Positions 48,599 to 60,342 of a DNA stretch of 64,000 nucleotides are shown here, one piece after another. Numbering within the stretch: position 1 is the first letter of the stretch; every line of letters starts with the position of its first letter. The position numbers were made by a program, and so were the translations under genes. Origin of the DNA: Membranipora membranacea (lineage: Eukaryota; Bryozoa; Gymnolaemata; Cheilostomatida; Membraniporidae); contig OU612065.1 of assembly GCA_914767715.1 (NCBI GenBank), positions 32,736,001 through 32,800,000 of the forward strand, given 5' to 3'. The notes below the pieces were generated by a model. The model ran no database searches, had not been told where the DNA came from, and worked only from the letters and a program-made list of their open reading frames with translations.

Positions 48599-50022
48599 CT
48601 TTAAACTCTGTTTTAACGTTTGCAATGACGTCCCAATATCTCATATGAAATATTAGCTCCCTGTGACGATGCGTATTCTATGGAGGTGTTTTGCAAGAAA
48701 TTGACAAAAATCGATAGGTACGGTCCTGGGCAAATTGGCCAATAATTGGGCAGAATCCCTTACTCGCCTAGAAACGCTTGAAACTCTGTTTTGACGTTCG
48801 TGATGACGTCCCTTTATCTCATAAAAAATATTAGCTCCCTGTGATGATGCGTATTCTATCGGGGTGTTTTGCAAGAAATTGACAAAAATCGATAGGTACG
48901 GTCCCGGGGAAATTGGCCAATAATTGGGCAGAATTCCTTACTCGCTTAGAAACGCTTCAAACTCTGTTTTGACGTTCGCAATGACGTCCCAATATCTCAT
49001 ATGAAATATTAGATCCCTGTGACGATGCGTATTCTATGGAGGTGTTTTGCAAGAAATTGACAAAAATCGATAGGTACGGTCCTGGGGAAATTGGCCAATA
49101 ATTGGGCAGAATTCCTTACTCGCTTAGAAACGCTTGAAACTCTGTTTTGACGTTCGCAATGACGTCCCAATATCTCATATAAAATATTAGCTCCCTGTGA
49201 CGATGCGTATTCTATGGAGGTGTTTTGCAAGAAATTGACAAAAATCGATAGGTACGGTCCTGGGGAAATTGGCCAATAATTGGGCAGAATTCCTTACTCG
49301 CTTAGAAACGCTTGAAACTCTGTTTTGACGTTCGTGATGACGTCCCTTTATCTCATAAAAAATATTAGCTCCCTGTGACGATGCGTATTATATCGAGTTG
49401 TTTTGCAAGAAATTGACAAAAATCGATAGGTACGGTCCCGGGGAAATTGGCCAATAATTTGGCAGAATTCCTTACTCGCTTAGAAACGCTTGAAACTCTG
49501 TTTTGACGTTCGCGATGACGTCCCTATATCTCATATAAAATATTAGCTCCCTGTGACGATGCGTATTCTATCGAGGTGTTTTGCAAGAAATTGACAAAAA
49601 TCGATAGGTACGGTCCTAAGGAAATTGGCCAATAATTGGACAGAATTCCTTACTCGCTTAGAAACGATTGAAACTCTGTTTTGACGTTCGTGATGACGTC
49701 CCTATATCTCATATGAAATATTAGCTCCCTGTGATGATGCGTATTCTATCGAGGTGTTTTGCAAGAAATTGACAAAAATCGATAGGTACGGTCCTTGGGA
49801 AATTGGCCAATAGTTGGGCAGAATTCCTTACTCGCTTAGAAACGCTTGGAACTCTGTTTTGACGTTCGCAATGACGTCCCAATATCTCATATAAAAGATT
49901 AGCTCCCTATGACGATGCGTATTCTATGGAGGTGTTTTGCAAGAAATTGACAAAAATCGATAGGTACGGTCCTGGGGAAAGAGGCCAATAATTGGGCAGA
50001 ATTCCTTACTCGCTTAGAAACG
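48599..50022 (+). repeat. 8-monomer higher-order unit, second of three (1,424 bp)
   Basis: Same order as its neighbours but lacking the fourth (type B, AGAGACG-preceded) monomer. The third monomer (48955) starts with CTTCAAACTC and TAGATCCC as usual but ends AGAAACG instead of AGAGACG, as expected if exactly 178 bp were removed by exchange between neighbouring monomers. Private changes: GTATTATATCGAGTTG near 49385, AATTGGACAG near 49635 and CGATTGAAAC near 49666. Confidence 0.88.
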
Positions 50023-51624
50023 CTTTAAACTCTGTTTTAACGTTTGCAATGACGTCCCAATATCTCATATGAAATATTAGCTCCCTGTGACGATGCGTAT
50101 TCTATGGAGGTGTTTTGCAAGAAATTGACAAAAATCGATAGGTACGGTCCTGGGCAAATTGGCCAATAATTGGGCAGAATCCCTTACTCGCCTAGAAACG
50201 CTTGAAACTCTGTTTTGACGTTCGTGATGACGTCCCTTTATCTCATAAAAAATATTAGCTCCCTGTGATGATGCGTATTCTATCGGGGTGTTTTGCAAGA
50301 AATTGACAAAAATCGATAGGTACGGTCCCGGGGAAATTGGCCAATAATTGGGCAGAATTCCTTACTCGCTTAGAAACGCTTCAAACTCTGTTTTGACGTT
50401 CGCAATGACGTCCCAATATCTCATATGAAATATTAGATCCCTGTGACGATGCGTATTCTATGGAGGTGTTTTGCAAGAAATTGACAAAAATCGATAGGTA
50501 CGGTCCTGGGGAAATTGGCCAATAATTGGGCAGAATTCCTTACTCGCTTAGAGACGCTTGAAACTCTGTTTTGACGTTCGTGATGACGTCCCTATATCTC
50601 ATATAAAATATTAGCTCCCTGTGATGATGCGTATTCTATCGAAGTGTTTTGCAAGAAATTGACAAAAATCGATAGGTACGGTCCTGGGGAAATTGGCCAA
50701 TAATTGGGCAGAATTCCTTACTCGCTTAGAAACGCTTGAAACTCTGTTTTGACGTTCGCAATGACGTCCCAATATCTCATATAAAATATTAGCTCCCTGT
50801 GACGATGCGTATTCTATGGAGGTGTTTTGCAAGAAATTGACAAAAATCGATAGGTACGGTCCTGGGGAAATTGGCCAATAATTGGGCAGAATTCCTTACT
50901 CGCTTAGAAACGCTTGAAACTCTGTTTTGACGTTCGTGATGACGTCCCTTTATCTCATAAAAAATATTAGCTCCCTGTGATGATGCGTATTCTATCGAGG
51001 TGTTTTGCAAGAAATTGACAAAAATCGATAGGTACGGTCCCGGGGAAATTGGCCAATAATTTGGCAGAATTCCTTACTCGCTTAGAAACGGTTGAAACTC
51101 TGTTTTGACGTTCGCGATGACGTCCCTATATCTCATATAAAATATTAGCTCCCTGTGACGATGCGTATTCTATCGAGGTGTTTTGCAAGAAATTGACAAA
51201 AATCGATAGGTACGGTCCTAAGGAAATTGGCCAATAATTGGGCAGAATTCCTTACTCGCTTAGAAACGCTTGAAACTCTGTTTTGACGTTCGTGATGACG
51301 TCCCTATATCTCATATGAAATATTAGCTCCCTGTGATGATGCGTATTCTATCGAGGTGTTTTGCAAGAAATTGACAAAAATCGATAGGTACGGTCCTTGG
51401 GAAATTGGCCAATAGTTGGGCAGAATTCCTTACTCGCTTAGAAACGCTTGGAACTCTGTTTTGACGTTCGCAATGACGTCCCAATATCTCATATAAAAGA
51501 TTAGCTCCCTATGACGATGCGTATTCTATGGAGGTGTTTTGCAAGAAATTGACAAAAATCGATAGGTACGGTCCTGGGGAAAGAGGCCAATAATTGGGCA
51601 GAATTCCTTACTCGCTTAGAAACG
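50023..51624 (+). repeat. 9-monomer higher-order unit, third of three (1,602 bp)
   Basis: Matches 46997-48598 monomer by monomer at +3,026 bp, including GGTTGAAACTC with TTCGCGATG (near 51090). It has GTATTCTATCG where unit 1 has GTATTATATCG. After its GGGGAAAGAGG monomer the series continues into the TTCTGTGG/TTTTGTAAG monomer rather than another TTTTAACGTTTGC unit. Confidence 0.88.
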
Positions 51625-54237
51625 CTTTAAACTCTGTTTTGACGTTCGCAATGACGTCCCAATATCTCATATGAAATACTAGCTCCCTGTGACGATGCGT
51701 ATTCTGTGGAGGTGTTTTGTAAGAAATTGACAAAAATCGATAGGTACGGTCCTGGGGAAATTGGCCAATAATTGGGCAGAATTCCTTACTCGCTTAGAAA
51801 CGCTTGAAACTCTGTTTTGACGTTCACAATGACGTCCCAATATCTCATATAAAATATTAGCTCCCTGTGACGATGCGTATTCTATGGAGGAGTTTTGCAA
51901 GAAATTGACAAAACTCGATAGGTACGGTCCTGGGCAAATTGGCCAATAATTGGGCAGAATTCCTTACTCGCTTAGAAACGCTTGAAACTCTGTTTTGACG
52001 TTCGTGATGACGTCCCTTTATCTCATAAAAAATATTAGCTCCCTGTGATGATGCGTATTCTATCGGGGTGTTTTGCAAGAAATTGACAAAAATCGATAGG
52101 TACGGTCCCGGGGAAATTGGCCAATAATTAGGCAGAATTCCTTACTCGCTTAGAAACGCTTCAAACTCTGTTTTGACGTTCGCAATGACGTCCCAATATC
52201 TCATATGAAATATTGGATCCCTGTGACGATGCGTATTCTATGGAGGTGTTTTGCAAGAAATTGACAAAAATCGATAGGTACGGTCCTAGGGAAATTGGCC
52301 AATAATTTGGCAGAATTCCTTACTCGCTTAGAAACGCTTGAAACTCTGTTTTGACGTTCGTGATGACGTCCCTATATATCATATAAAATATGAGCTCCCT
52401 GTGACGATGCGTATTCTATCGAGGTGTTTTGCAAGAAATTGACAAAAATCGATGGGTACGGTCCTGGGGAAATTGGCCAATAATTGGGCAGAATTCCTTA
52501 CTCGCTTAGAAACGCTTGAAACTCTGTTTTGACGTTCGCAATGACGTCCCAATATCTCATATGAAATATTAGCTCCCTGTGACGATGCGTATTCTATGGA
52601 GGTGTTTTGCAAGAAATTGACAAAAATCGATAGGTACGGTCCTTGGGAAATTGGCCAATAATTGGGCAGAATTCCTTACTCGCTTAGAAACGCTTGGAAC
52701 TCTGTTTTGACGTTCGCAATGACGTCCCAATATCTCATATAAAAGATAAGCTCCCTATGACTATGCGTATTCTATGGAGGTGTTTTGCAAGAAATTGACA
52801 AAAATCGATAGGTACGGTCCTGGGGAAATTGGCCACAAATTGGGCAGAATTCCTTACTCGCTTAGAAACGCTTGAAACTCTGTTTTGACGTTCGCAATGA
52901 CGTCCCAATATCTCATATGAAATATTAGCTCCCTGTGACGATGCGTATTCTATGGAGGTGTTTTGCAAGAAATTGACAAAAATCGATTGGTTCGGTCCTG
53001 GGGAAATTGGCCAATAATTGGGCAGAATTCCTTACTCGCTTAGAAACGCTTGAAACTCTGTTTTGACGTTCGTGATGACGTCCCTATATCTCATATAAAC
53101 TATTAGCTCCCTGTGATGATGCGTATTCTATCGAAGTGTTTTGCAAGAAATTGACAAAAATCTATAGGTACGGTCCTGGGGAAATTGGCCAATAGTTGGG
53201 CAGAATTCCTTACTCGCTTAGAAACGCTTGAAACTCTGTTTTGACGTTCGCAATGACGTCCCAATATCTCATATAAAATATTAGCTCCCTGTGACGATGC
53301 GTATTCTATGGAGGTGTTTTGCAAGAAATTGACAAAAATCGATAGGTACGGTCCTGGGCAAATTGGCCAATAATTGGGCAGAATTCCTTACTCGCTTAGA
53401 AACGCTTGAAACTCTGTTTTGACGTTCGTGATGACGTCCCTTTATCTCATAAAAAATATTAGCTCCCTGTGATGATGCGTATTCTATCGGGGTGTTTTGC
53501 AAGAAATTGACAAAAATCGATAGGTGCGCTCCTGGGGAAATTGGCCAATAATTGGGCAGAATTCCTTACTCGCTTAGAAACGCTTCAAACTCTGTTTTGA
53601 CGTTCGCAATGACGTCCCAATATCTCATATGAAATATTAGATCCCTGTGACGATTCGTATTCTATGGAGGTGTTTTGCAAGAAAATGACAAAAATCTATA
53701 GGTACGGTCCTGGGGAAATTGGCCAATAGTTGGGCAGAATTCCTTACTCGCTTAGAAACGCTTGAAACTCTGTTTTGACGTTCGCAATGACGTCCCAATA
53801 TCTCATATAAAATATTAGCTCCCTGTGACGATGCGTATTCTATGGAGGTGTTTTGCAAGAAATTGACAAAAATCGATAGGTACGGTCCTGGGCAAATTGG
53901 CCAATAATTGGGCAGAATTCCTTACTCGCTTAGAAACGCTTGAAACTCTGTTTTGACGTTCGTGATGACGTCCCTTTATCTCATAAAAAATATTAGCTCC
54001 CTGTGATGATGCGTATTCTATCGGGGTGTTTTGCAAGAAATTGACAAAAATCGATAGGTGCGCTCCCGGGGAAATGGGCCAATAATTGGGCAGAATTCCT
54101 TACTCGCTTAGAAACGCTTCAAACTCTGTTTTGACGTTCGCAATGACGTCCCAATATCTCATATGAAATATTAGATCCCTGTGACGATTCGTATTCTATG
54201 GAGGTGTTTTGCAAGAAATTGACAAAAATCGATAGGT
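51625..54237 (+). repeat. Long-range copy of 41.1-43.4 kb with three extra monomers
   Basis: Homology begins near 51394 (partner 41070) and runs at +10,324 bp (58 monomers) through GGGGAAAGAGG, TTCTGTGG, TTCACAATG, GGAGGAG, B', ATTGGATCCC, GGTCCTAGGG and ATATATCATAT. At about 52450 three monomers are inserted (to about 52983). From GATTGGTTCGG the match resumes at +10,858 (61 monomers) through GGTGCGCTCC, GATTCGTATTC and AAAATGACAAA to about 54238. Confidence 0.87.
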
Positions 54238-55718
54238 ACGGTCCTTGGGAAATTGGCCAATAGTTGGGCAGAATTCCTTACTCGCTTAGAAACGCTTGGA
54301 ACTCTGTTTTGACGTTCGCAATGACGTCCCAATATCTCATATAAAAGATTAGCTCCCTATGACGATGCGTATTCTATGGAGGTGTTTTGCAAGAAATTGA
54401 CAAAAATCGATAGGTACAGTCCTGGGGAAATTGGCCAATAATTGGGCAGAATTCCTTACTCGCTTAGAAACGCTTGAAACTCTGTCTTGACGTTCGCAAT
54501 GACGTCCCAATATCTCATATGAAATATTAGCTCCCTGTGACGATGCGTATTCTATGGAGGTGTTTTGCAAGAAATTGACAAAAATCGATAGGTACGGTCC
54601 TGGGGAAATTGGCCAATAATTGGGCAGAATTCCTTACTCGCTTAGAAACGCTTGGAACTCTGTTTTGACGTTCGCAATGACGTCCCAATATCTCATATAA
54701 AAGATTAGCTCCCTATGACGATGCGTATTCTATGGAGGTGTTTTGCAAGAAATTGACAAAAATCGATAGGTACAGTCCTGGGGAAATTGGCCAATAATTG
54801 GGCAGAATTCCTTACTCGCTTAGAAACGCTTGAAACTCTGTCTTGACGTTCGCAATGACGTCCCAATATCTCATATGAAATATTAGCTCCCTGTGACGAT
54901 GCGCATTCTATGGAGGTGTTTTGCAAGAAATTGACAAAAATCGATAGGTACGGTCCTGGGGAAATTGGCCAATAATTGGGCAGAATTCCTTACTCGCTTA
55001 GAAACGCTTGAAACTCTGTTTTGACGTTCGTGATGACGTCCCTATATCTCATATAAAATATTAGCTCCCTGTGATGATGCGTATTCTATCGAAGTGTTTT
55101 GCAAGAAATTGACAAAAATCTATAGGTACGGTCCTGGGGAAATTGGCCAATAAATGGGCAGAATTCCTTACTCGCTTAGAAACGCTTGAAACTCTGTTTT
55201 GACGTTCGCAATGACGTCCCAACATCTCATATAAAATATTAGCTCCCTGTGACGATGCGTATTTTATGGAGGTGTTTTGCAAGAAATTGACAAAAATCGA
55301 TAGGTACGGTCCTGGGCAAATTGGCCAATAATTGGGCAGAATTCCTTACTCGCTTAGAAACGCTTGAAACTCTGTTTTGACGTTCGTGATGACGTCCCTT
55401 TATCTCATAAAAAATATTAGCTCCCTGTGATGATGCGTATTCTATCGGGGTGTTTTGCAAGAAATTGACAAAAATCGATAGGTACGGTCCCGGGGAAATT
55501 GGCCAATAATTGGGCAGAATTCCTTACTCGCTTAGAAACGCTTCAAACTCTGTTTTGACGTTCGCAATGACGTCCCAATATCTCATATGAAATATTAGAT
55601 CCCTGTGACGATGCGTATTCTATGGAGGTGTTTTGCAAGAAATTGACAAAAATCGATAGGTACGGTTCTTGGGAAATTGGCCAATAATTTGGCAGAATTC
55701 CTTACTCGCTTAGAAACG
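54238..55718 (+). repeat. Two-monomer duplication and following satellite
   Basis: A 356-bp dimer (CTTGGAACTC with AAGATTAG and GGTACAGTCC, then CTGTCTTGACG) occurs twice in tandem. GGTACAGTCC is at about 54415 and 54771, and CTGTCTTGACG at about 54481 and 54837. Then come a type B monomer, type A, the last B' monomer I saw (about 55390-55450) and a TAGATCCC monomer ending GGTTCTTGGG with AATTTGGC. Confidence 0.87.
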
Positions 55719-58030
55719 CTTGAAACTCTGTTTTGACGTTCGTGAATACGTCCCTATATCTCATATAAAATATTAGCTCCCTGTGACGATGCGTATTCTA
55801 TCGAGGTGTTTTGCAAGAAATTGACAAAAATCGATGGGTACGGTCCTGGGGAAATTGGCCAATAATTGGGCAGAATTCCTTACTCGCTTAGAAACGCTTG
55901 AAACTCTGTTTTGACGTTCGCAATGACGTCCCAATATCTCATATGAAATATTAGCTCCCTGTGACGATGCGTATTCTATGGAGGTGTTTTGCAAGAAATT
56001 GACAAAAATCGATAGGTACGGTCCTTGGGAAATTGGCCAATAATTGGGCAGAATTTCTTACTCGCTTAGAAACGCTTGAAACTCTGTTTTGATGTTCGTG
56101 ATGACGTCCCTATATCTCATATAAAATATTAGCTCCCTGTGATGATGCGTATTCTATCGAAGTGTTTTGCAAGAAATTGACAAAAATCTATAGGTACGGT
56201 CCTGGGGAAATTGGCCAATAATTGGGCAGAATTCCTTACTCGCTTAGAAACGCTTGAAACTCTGTTTTGACGTTCGCAATGACGTCCCAATATCTCATAT
56301 GAAATATTAACTCCCTGTGACGATGCGTATTCTATGGAGGTGTTTTGCAAGAAATTGACAAAAATCGATAGGTACGGTCCTGGGGAAATTGGCCAATAAT
56401 TGGGCAGAATTCCTTACTCGCTTAGAAACGCTTGAAACTCTGTTTTGACGTTCGTGATGACGTCCCTATATCTCATATAAAATATTAGCTCCCTGTGACG
56501 ATGCGTATTCTATGGAGGTGTTTTGCGAGAAATTGACAAAAATCGATAGGTACGGTTCTGGGGAAATTGGCCAATAATTGGGCAGAATTCCTTACTCGCT
56601 TAGAAACGCTTGAAACTCTGTTTTGACGTTCGCAATGACATCCCAATATCTCATATGAAATATTAGCTCCCTGTGACGATGCGTATTCTGTGGAGGTGTT
56701 TTGCAAGAAATTGACAAAAATCGATAGGTACGGTCCTGGGGAAATAGGCCAATAATTGGGCAGAATTCCTTACTCGCTTAGAAACGCTTTAAACTCTGTT
56801 TTGACGTTCGCAATGACATCCCAATATCTCATATGAAATATTAGCTCCCTGTGACGAGGCGTATTCTGTGGAGGTGTTTTGTAAGAAATTGACAAAAATC
56901 GATAGGTACGGTCCTGGGGAAATTGGCCAATAATTGGGCAGAAATCCTTACTCGCTTAGAAACGCTTGAAACTCTGTTTTGACATTCGTGATGACGTCCC
57001 TATATCTCATATAAAATATTAGCTCCCTGTGACGATGCGTATTCTATGGAGGTGTTTTGCAAGAAATTGACAAAAATCGATAGGTACGGTCCTGGGGAAA
57101 TTGGCCAATAATTGGGCAGAATTCCTTACTCGCTTAGAAACGCTTGAAACTCTGTTTTGACGTTCGTGATGACGTCCCTATATCTCATATAAAATATTAG
57201 CTCCCTGTGACGATGCGTATTCTATGGAGGTGTTTTGCGAGAAATTGACAAAAATCGATAAATACGGTTCTGGGGAAATTGGCCAATAATTGGGCAGAAT
57301 TCCTTACTCGCTTAGAAACGCTTGAAACTCTGTTTTGACGTTCGCAATGACATCCCAATATCTCATATGAAATATTAGCTCCCTGTGACGATGCGTATTC
57401 TGTGGAGGTGTTTTGCAAGAAATTGACAAAAATCGATAGGTACGGTCCTGGGGAAATAGGCCAATAATTGGGCAGAATTCCTTACTCGCTTAGAAACGCT
57501 TTAAACTCTGTTTTGACGTTCGCAATGACATCCCAATATCTCATATGAAATATTAGCTCCCTGTGACGAGGCGTATTCTGTGGAGGTGTTTTGTAAGAAA
57601 TTGACAAAAATCGATAGGTACGGTCCTGGGGAAATTGGCCAATAATTGGGCAGAAATCCTTACTCGCTTAGAAACGCTTGAAACTCTGTTTTGACGTTCG
57701 CAATGACGTCCCAATATTATATAAAATATTAGCTCCCTATGACGATGCGTATTCTATGGAGGTGTTTTGCAAGAAATTGACAAAAATCGATAGGTACTGT
57801 CCTGGGGAAATTGGCCAATAATTGGGCAGAATTCCTTACTCGCTTAGAAACGCTTGAAACTCTGTTTTGACGTTCGCAATGACGTCCCAATATCTCATAT
57901 GAAATATTAGCTCCCTGTGACGATGCGTATTCTATGGAGGTGTTTTGCAAGAAATTGACAAAAATCGATAGGTACGGTTCTTGGGAAATTGGCCAATAAT
58001 TTGGCAGAATTCCTTACTCGCTTAGAAACG
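55719..58030 (+). repeat. 13-monomer higher-order unit, copy 1 (2,312 bp, -2 indel)
   Basis: Tags: GTGAATACGTCC, TCGATGGGTACGG, GGTCCTTGGG with GAATTTCTTAC, TTTTGATGTTCG, AATCTATAGG, TTAACTCCC, TTTTGCGAG with GGTTCTGGGG, GACATCCC with TTCTGTGG, GGAAATAGG with CTTTAAACTC, GACGAGGCG with TTTTGTAAG, GCAGAAATCC, TTGACATTCG, GATAAATACGG, the -2 AATATTATATAAA near 57714, GGTACTGTCC, and GGTTCTTGGG with AATTTGGC. An inner 4-monomer repeat (TTTTGCGAG to GCAGAAATCC) occurs twice at +712 bp. Confidence 0.88.
57711..57724 (+). repeat. -2-bp length variant AATATTATATAAA, copy 1
   Basis: CCAATATTATATAAA replaces CCAATATCTCATATAAA, a net loss of two bases that destroys the 20-bp dyad in this monomer. The identical change occurs near 60026, 2,312 bp downstream, and I saw it nowhere else. 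It arose before the 13-mer was duplicated. Confidence 0.9.
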
Positions 58031-60342
58031 CTTGAAACTCTGTTTTGACGTTCGTGAATACGTCCCTATATCTCATATAAAATATTAGCTCCCTGTGACG
58101 ATGCGTATTCTATCGAGGTGTTTTGCAAGAAATTGACAAAAATCGATGGGTACGGTCCTGGGGAAATTGGCCAATAATTGGGCAGAATTCCTTACTCGCT
58201 TAGAAACGCTTGAAACTCTGTTTTGACGTTCGCAATGACGTCCCAATATCTCATATGAAATATTAGCTCCCTGTGACGATGCGTATTCTATGGAGGTGTT
58301 TTGCAAGAAATTGACAAAAATCGATAGGTACGGTCCTTGGGAAATTGGCCAATAATTGGGCAGAATTTCTTACTCGCTTAGAAACGCTTGAAACTCTGTT
58401 TTGATGTTCGTGATGACGTCCCTATATCTCATATAAAATATTAGCTCCCTGTGATGATGCGTATTCTATCGAAGTGTTTTGCAAGAAATTGACAAAAATC
58501 TATAGGTACGGTCCTGGGGAAATTGGCCAATAATTGGGCAGAATTCCTTACTCGCTTAGAAACGCTTGAAACTCTGTTTTGACGTTCGCAATGACGTCCC
58601 AATATCTCATATGAAATATTAACTCCCTGTGACGATGCGTATTCTATGGAGGTGTTTTGCAAGAAATTGACAAAAATCGATAGGTACGGTCCTGGGGAAA
58701 TTGGCCAATAATTGGGCAGAATTCCTTACTCGCTTAGAAACGCTTGAAACTCTGTTTTGACGTTCGTGATGACGTCCCTATATCTCATATAAAATATTAG
58801 CTCCCTGTGACGATGCGTATTCTATGGAGGTGTTTTGCGAGAAATTGACAAAAATCGATAGGTACGGTTCTGGGGAAATTGGCCAATAATTGGGCAGAAT
58901 TCCTTACTCGCTTAGAAACGCTTGAAACTCTGTTTTGACGTTCGCAATGAAATCCCAATATCTCATATGAAATATTAGCTCCCTGTGACGATGCGTATTC
59001 TGTGGAGGTGTTTTGCAAGAAATTGACAAAAATCGATAGGTACGGTCCTGGGGAAATAGGCCAATAATTGGGCAGAATTCCTTACTCGCTTAGAAACGCT
59101 TTAAACTCTGTTTTGACGTTCGCAATGACATCCCAATATCTCATATGAAATATTAGCTCCCTGTGACGAGGCGTATTCTGTGGAGGTGTTTTGTAAGAAA
59201 TTGACAAAAATCGATAGGTACGGTCCTGGGGAAATTGGCCAATAATTGGGCAGAAATCCTTACTCGCTTAGAAACGCTTGAAACTCTGTTTTGACATTCG
59301 TGATGACGTCCCTATATCTCATATAAAATATTAGCTCCCTGTGACGATGCGTATTCTATGGAGGTGTTTTGCAAGAAATTGACAAAAATCGATAGGTACG
59401 GTCCTGGGGAAATTGGCCAATAATTGGGCAGAATTCCTTACTCGCTTAGAAACGCTTGAAACTCTGTTTTGACGTTCGTGATGACGTCCCTATATCTCAT
59501 ATAAAATATTAGCTCCCTGTGACGATGCGTATTCTATGGAGGTGTTTTGCGAGAAATTGACAAAAATCGATAAATACGGTTCTGGGGAAATTGGCCAATA
59601 ATTGGGCAGAATTCCTTACTCGCTTAGAAACGCTTGAAACTCTGTTTTGACGTTCGCAATGACATCCCAATATCTCATATGAAATATTAGCTCCCTGTGA
59701 CGATGCGTATTCTGTGGAGGTGTTTTGCAAGAAATTGACAAAAATCGATAGGTACGGTCCTGGGGAAATAGGCCAATAATTGGGCAGAATTCCTTACTCG
59801 CTTAGAAACGCTTTAAACTCTGTTTTGACGTTCGCAATGACATCCCAATATCTCATATGAAATATTAGCTCCCTGTGACGAGGCGTATTCTGTGGAGGTG
59901 TTTTGTAAGAAATTGACAAAAATCGATAGGTACGGTCCTGGGGAAATTGGCCAATAATTGGGCAGAAATCCTTACTCGCTTAGAAACGCTTGAAACTCTG
60001 TTTTGACGTTCGCAATGACGTCCCAATATTATATAAAATATTAGCTCCCTATGACGATGCGTATTCTATGGAGGTGTTTTGCAAGAAATTGACAAAAATC
60101 GATAGGTACTGTCCTGGGGAAATTGGCCAATAATTGGGCAGAATTCCTTACTCGCTTAGAAACGCTTGAAACTCTGTTTTGACGTTCGCAATGACGTCCC
60201 AATATCTCATATGAAATATTAGCTCCCTGTGACGATGCGTATTCTATGGAGGTGTTTTGCAAGAAATTGACAAAAATCGATAGGTACGGTCCTGGGGAAA
60301 TTGGCCAATAATTGGGCAGAATTCCTTACTCGCTTAGAAACG
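58031..60342 (+). repeat. 13-monomer higher-order unit, copy 2 (2,312 bp, -2 indel)
   Basis: Tandem copy of 55719-58030 with all tags in order, including the two-base deletion near 60026 and the inner 4-monomer repeat. One difference seen is GAAATCCC near 58949 where copy 1 has GACATCCC. The last monomer ends GGTCCTGGGG instead of GGTTCTTGGG, so the copy breaks off inside it. Confidence 0.88.
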
